This document shows positions 42,701 through 48,700 of a stretch of 64,000 nucleotides of DNA, in pieces. This DNA is from Mariniblastus fucicola (GTDB lineage: Bacteria > Planctomycetota > Planctomycetia > Pirellulales > Pirellulaceae). The first letter of the stretch is position 1; each line of letters starts with the position of its first letter. The DNA lies in the NCBI RefSeq assembly GCF_008087665.1, contig NZ_CP042912.1, positions 5,332,001-5,396,000 on the forward strand, given 5' to 3'. The translations under genes were made by a program, and so were the position numbers. Below the pieces are notes generated by a model. The model was not told the origin of the DNA, did not search any database, and worked only from the letters and a program-made list of their open reading frames with translations.

Positions 42701-45700
42701 TATTGGCGTCATCTCCAGTCGCCGTACCGGAGGGTTGCCCGTCGAGCTCTGCGTCGACGCTGGAACCAAGGTACGTATTCCCATCGATTCCGTGAACTGC
42801 TCCACCAGAACCGGTGAGCGTACTGTAGCTGTCTGGCAAGTCGCCAAAATCTTGCTCCAGCAGACCCGCGTCCACGGTCGCGTTGGTCACTCCGGCGGTG
42901 ATCGTGTATGTCTGATCAGTCAAACCGGTTGACTCGTTGGCATCGCTGTCGGTCGAGTCGTCACCAAGGTCCGTGTCCGTAAACTGGAAACCGGTCGGCA
43001 GGTCGAATTGGACTCGGTAGTCTCCGTCCGGCAAGCCCGGAAATTCGTAGCTTCCATCAGCGGCAGTCACCGTTGTGATCGCCACGCCGTCAGCGTCGAC
43101 AATCGGATTTCCAGCCGAATCCATCAGCCGTACCGTGACGCCAGCGAGCGCCGGTTCGGTTCCGTTCTGTTGACCGTCGTTGCCAGTGCCTCCGCCGAGT
43201 CCGTTGTCAATCCAGACGTAGTCGCCGATCGCGCCAAGCACGTAGTCTTCGACTTCACCGTTTCGCCACAGCCCTGTGGTGCTACGGAGGGATCCCATTG
43301 CGTCCTGAGAAAATCGGAATCGCGCCGCCATCGTCCCCGTGGCTGTTGCGGGGACATCGAAAGTCAGATCGTGACTTCCGGCCGTCAGGTTCAAGTCATC
43401 GATATTCACCGGTGTACCAAGCAGCACGCCATCGACGTGTGTAACAAGGACTTCATCCAGCGTTCCATCGCTGTCGAAATCGATCCACGCATTCAGATAG
43501 CCGTCGACGTTGGGTGAAACTTCGATTGTCGCCGGGCGTCCGGGCACCAGTGGTGTCACAAACAGGACGCCATCCTCATCGTCAGTGTCGTCCAGATCGT
43601 CTCCGGTCGCCGAAGCGTTTGGCTGACCATCAATTTCGTTGTCGACGCCCGAACCAAGATAGACTCCGGTTTCGATCGCATGGCGAGCACCATCGACGCC
43701 TCCGGTCGTTCCGTAGCCGTCCGGCAAATCGCCAAAGTCGACTTCCAGGATACCCGCGTCAACGGAGGTCTCAGTCGTATTCGCAGAGATCGTGTAAGTC
43801 TGCCCCGTGATCCCGGTTGTGAAATCGGCATCGCTGTCGAGCGCGTCATCGCCGCCTTGATCAGCATCAGTCAGCACAATTCCCGGCTGGCCAAAATGAA
43901 CCTTGTAGTCACCGGCAGGAAGGCCGACAAATCGGTAGCTGCCGTCCGCCGCTGTGGTCGTAGTGACACTGTTTCCATCAGCATCGGTGACCGGATTTTC
44001 GGACGCGTCGAGCAGCGTTACAAGAACGCCGCCAACGCCAGATTCAGTTCCGTTCTGGATCCCGTCTTTGGCTCCGCCGCCGCCATCGCCGTTGTCGACC
44101 CAAACGTAGTCGCCCAGCGAACCGAGAACATAGTCTTCGACTTCGCCGTTAGACCAATCGCCATTGGGACTACGCATGGCGCCCATTTGGTCGGACGTAA
44201 AACGGAATCGCGCCGCCATGTTTCCGTCGGCGTTTGCAGGAACATCAAAAGTGATCGTGTTCGCGCCGGAGTTAAGCGCGATATCAGCAAGGTTCGCAGG
44301 AGTCCCCAACGGAACTCCGTTGACAGCGGTGACGACAACTTCATCCAGCACGCCATCGGAATCGAAATCAATCCAGCCGTTAAGGAATCCGGCCGTCGAA
44401 GCGTTGACTTCGATTTCCGCCGACACGCCCGGCATCAACGGAGACAGGAACGTTACGCCATCTTCGTCATCGGAACCATCATTGTCGTCACCGTCTGCGG
44501 CTGCCGTCGGCGCGCCATCGGCTTCGGCATCGACGCCAGCTCCAAGGAAAGTCACATCGTCAACGACGTGCTTTGCGGCCCCCAAACCGGAAGCGTTGGT
44601 TGTTCCGTATCCATCAGTGAGGTCGCCGTAATCGTATTCCACCAATCCCGCATCAACCGTGTTGTTGACTTCGCCCGGCGTGAGTGTTGTGGTGGCCGTG
44701 ACGCCCGTCGTTTGATCCGCATCGCTGTCAGTTGCATCGTTGCCGATGTTGGCTTGCGTAAATTCAAATCCAACCGGTGCTACGAATTGGACCCGATAGT
44801 TACCTGCCGGAAGACCGGCGAACTCGTAGGCTCCATTGACGTCGGTCGTTGTCGAGACATCGATTCCATCAGCGTCCTGAATCCGGGCTCCTGTTCCATC
44901 GAGCAGGAACACGGTCACGCCGGAGACCGGAGGTTCTGTGCCATTTTGAATGCCGTCATTCGGGACGCCGCCACCGTTGCCGTTATCTTCCCAAACGTAA
45001 TCGCCGATCGCGCCGAGCACGTAGTCTTCGACTTCACCGTTGTCCCAATGTCCGTCAGGCCCGAGAGCTCCGAACGGATCGTCAGAGGTAAATCGGAATC
45101 GGGCTGCCATAACGCCTGTTGCATTCGCCGGAACAGCAACCGTGATCGTGTTCGCTCCGGTTGTCAGCGGACGATCAAGAGCGATTTGCTCGCCTGAGTC
45201 AAACGTGCCATTCCCGTTGAAGTCGATCCACGCGTTGAGAAAACCGTCGGCGCTGGCAACAACTTCGATACGGGCATTTGTTCCGGCGATCATTGGATCA
45301 AGGAACGTGACTCCGTCTTCATCGTCGGCGCCAGTATCGTCGCCCAATGCGTCCGGGGTGTTGGCTGCATCAAGTTCGCCATCGACGCTGGCTCCCAAAT
45401 AGGTCGCTCCGTCCAAAGTATGGCTGGGGCCGCCGTCAGCGTTGGAAACGTTGAAGCCCGCCGGCAAGTCACCGCGGTCCTGTTCGACCAATCCCGCATC
45501 AACGCTGTCTTCTGTGGTGTTCGCCGCGATCGCGTAGACCTGAGACGTAACACCCGTCGCCAGATCAGCATCGGAATCGATTGCGTCATCACCGCCAACG
45601 TCCTGGCTTGTGAACGACAGGCCGACCGGCGCCTCGAATTCGACGCGATAGTTACCAGCTGGAAGCCCTGCGAATTCATAGTCGCCGTTCCCGTCAGTCG

Positions 45701-48700
45701 TTGTCGAGATCTCGTTGCCAGCCGCATCGAGCAAGCGGTTCTCCAGCTCGTCCAGCAGATAGACGGTCACGCCAGAAACGCCAGATTCGCCAGCGGTTTG
45801 AAGCCCGTCGATATTGTCGTCGAGGAACACGCGATCCCCCAGCGAGCCGAGAACATAGTCTTCAACTTCGCCCGATCCAGCGGTGTTGTTGGGACTGCGG
45901 GAAGCTCCCATCGCGGCCGAAGTGTATCGGAATCTGGCCGCCATATTTCCAGTGGCTGATGCCGGAACGTCGAATCGAAGCTCCGTCGTGCCAGTGGTCA
46001 AGGCAAGGTCGCTGATCGTAGTCGGCGTGCCCAGGGCGACGCCATCGACATGCGTCACGGTGACTTCATCGAGCACACCGTTTGAGTCAAAATCGATCCA
46101 CGCGTTGAGGAAACCGTCCGCGGCGCCCGTCACCTCGATCGTTGCCGATGTTCCCGCGACCACGGGAGACGTAAACGAAACTCCATCTTCGTCCGCACCA
46201 TCGCCGGTTGCATCTGCAGTTGGTTGTCCATCGAGATCAACATCGACGGAACTTCCAAGATACGTGACGCCATCAAGGACGTGCCGAGCCGGACCTGCGG
46301 CTGAACCGTCTGTCGTTCCGTACCCATCCGGCAGATCGCCGTAGTCGAAACTTACGATCCCCGCATCGATCGAGTCGTTGACTTCTCCAGCAACAATCGA
46401 CGTGGTGCCGGTAACGCCCGATCCGTTGGCATCGCTATCCAATGCATCGTTGCCAACGTCCTGCTGAGTGAAAGAAAAACCTGTCGGCGCCACAAACTCG
46501 ACTTGATATCCACCCGGTGGAAGCCCGGCAAATTGATAGAAGCCATTAACGTCAGTGGTGGTCGAAATTTCGTTGCCCGCAGCATCCTGAATCCGGTTGC
46601 CAGAACCATCGAGCAGGAACACAGAGACTCCGCCGACTCCCGGTTCCGTGCCGTTCTGAATCCCGTCATAGCCCGTCCCGCCACCGGCTCCGTTGTCTTC
46701 CCAAACGAAGTTTCCGATCGCGCCGAGCACATAGTCTTCGACTTCACCAGTCGGTGCAAGGCTGTTGGTGCTGCGCGTGCCGCCCATCGCGTCGGCAGTG
46801 AAGCGGAAGCGCGCGGCCATCGTTCCGTTGGCAGTTGCCGGGACGTCAAAACGGAGCTCAGTCGTGCCAGCCAACAGAGCCAGGTCGTCAATGTTCGTTG
46901 GCGTTCCGAGTACCACACCATCAACGTGAGTCACAAGGACTTCGTCCAGCGTGCCACTGGTATCGAAATCAATCCACGCATTGAGGAAGCCCGCCGTCGA
47001 AGCGGTGACTTCCAGAGTAGCCGAAGATCCGGCCGTCAGCGGAGAAGTGAACTCAATTCCGTCTTCATCACTGCCGTCTCCAGTCGCATCGGCGCTGGGT
47101 TGTCCGTCGGTTTCCGAATCAACGCTCGCTCCAAGAAACTTGACTCCGTCGAGCACATGAGAGGCTGCGCCGGAAGCTGACCCAAACGTCGTTCCATAGC
47201 TGTCCGGGAGATCGCCAAGGTCCAGACGAACCAAACCGGCATCGATCGAGTCATCGGTTTCTCCTGCCACGATGCTGGTCGTCGCCGTAATCCCGGTAGA
47301 CTGGTTCGCGTCGCTATCGGTCGCGTCATCGCCAAGGTTCGCTTGCGTGAACAGATAACCTGCCGGAGCAACGAACTCAACCTGATAGTCTCCCGCGGGA
47401 AGCCCTGAAAACTGGTAGAAGCCAGCAGCATCAGTCGTTACCGAGACATCATTTCCGTCAGCATCCTGAATTCGAGAACCGGTGCCGTCGAGCAGGAATA
47501 CCGTGACGCCGGCGACTCCAGATTCGGTGCCATCCTGAACCCCATTGAGCGCCGTCGCGGCCCCCGGACCGTTGTCCTCCCAAACGTAGTTGCCGATCGC
47601 CCCAAGGACATAGTCTTCGACTTCACCGTTGTTCCAGATTCCATCCGGGCCCAGCGTTCCAGCCGGATCGTCAGAAGTAAACCGGAAACGGGCTGGCGTA
47701 TCGCCGGCGGCATTGACTGGAACCGAAACGACGATCGAATGCGTGCCACCGGTCAAAGCAAGATCGTTCAGCGTCGTCCCGCCAGCAACCGGAACTCCGT
47801 CGACAGAGACCACGTCGACGACATCGAGAGTCCCGTCGCCGTCGAAATCGATCCATGCGTTGAGGAAACCATCGACCGAAGCGACAACTTGAATCTCAGC
47901 GTTGGTGCCGGCGACCATTGGGCTGAGGAAAGTCACGCCATCTTCGTCATCGCTGGCTTTAGAATCGTCTCCAAGTGCATTGGCGGTGTTCGTCGCATCC
48001 ATTTCCGCGTCAGCACTTGCCCCCAAGAACGTAACTCCATCGAGCATATGCGTCGCACCGTCGTCAGCAGCAGTAACGTTGTAGCCGGTGGGAAGGTCGC
48101 CACGATCCGTTTGGACCAGGCCCATATCAAAGCTGTGATCGGACTCGCCGGTCGCTCCGGTGGTGAGCGCGACAATCGGAATCCCGCCCTGATTGACGGC
48201 GTCAGAATCGATGGAGTCATCGACCGCATTGGCAGTGGTCGCAACGTAGTCCTGCAGCAGTCCGCCGCTTTGGAAGTCGCTCGCGACGAGCCTGATTTCA
48301 TAGTCGGTGAACGGACGCAAACCGACTGCCGTCCCACCGTCGGAGTAGGCTACGTTCGAGTCATTGAACAGGTATTGCCCGTTTGATGTGGTAGCGGTCC
48401 CGACGAGAACCGGATTCAATGGATCCGTCATGTCGTACAGTTCAACCGTGACTCCGTCAGGAACGTTACCTTCTCCCGCGTCCTGTTCCCCATCGCGATC
48501 GGTATCGAGCCAGATACGATCTCCGATTTCCATCTCGCCAGGAGCCGACAGGAACTCGACGTCTCCGATTCCGTTTCCTTTCCCGAAAGATTCCGATGGC
48601 GCGGTCCCGGAGGTGTACAGGCTGATCCCCATCGTACGCCCGCCGGATGTGCTTTCGGCGCCCGTCGAGTTATCAAGAAAGATCAATCCGCCAGAGAAGA

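Noticed and set aside
43680-45197. A 505-residue plus-strand open frame inside the giant gene, with others such as 39357-40097
   Set aside because: They are opposite-strand shadows of the repeat modules, with repeated low-complexity Arg/Ser/Val-rich sequence and no domain, signal or start context.
29440-48115. Regular repeats that could suggest a CRISPR array or satellite DNA
   Set aside because: The period is about 825 bases, the repeats are in frame and coding, and no short identical repeat with unique spacers is present.
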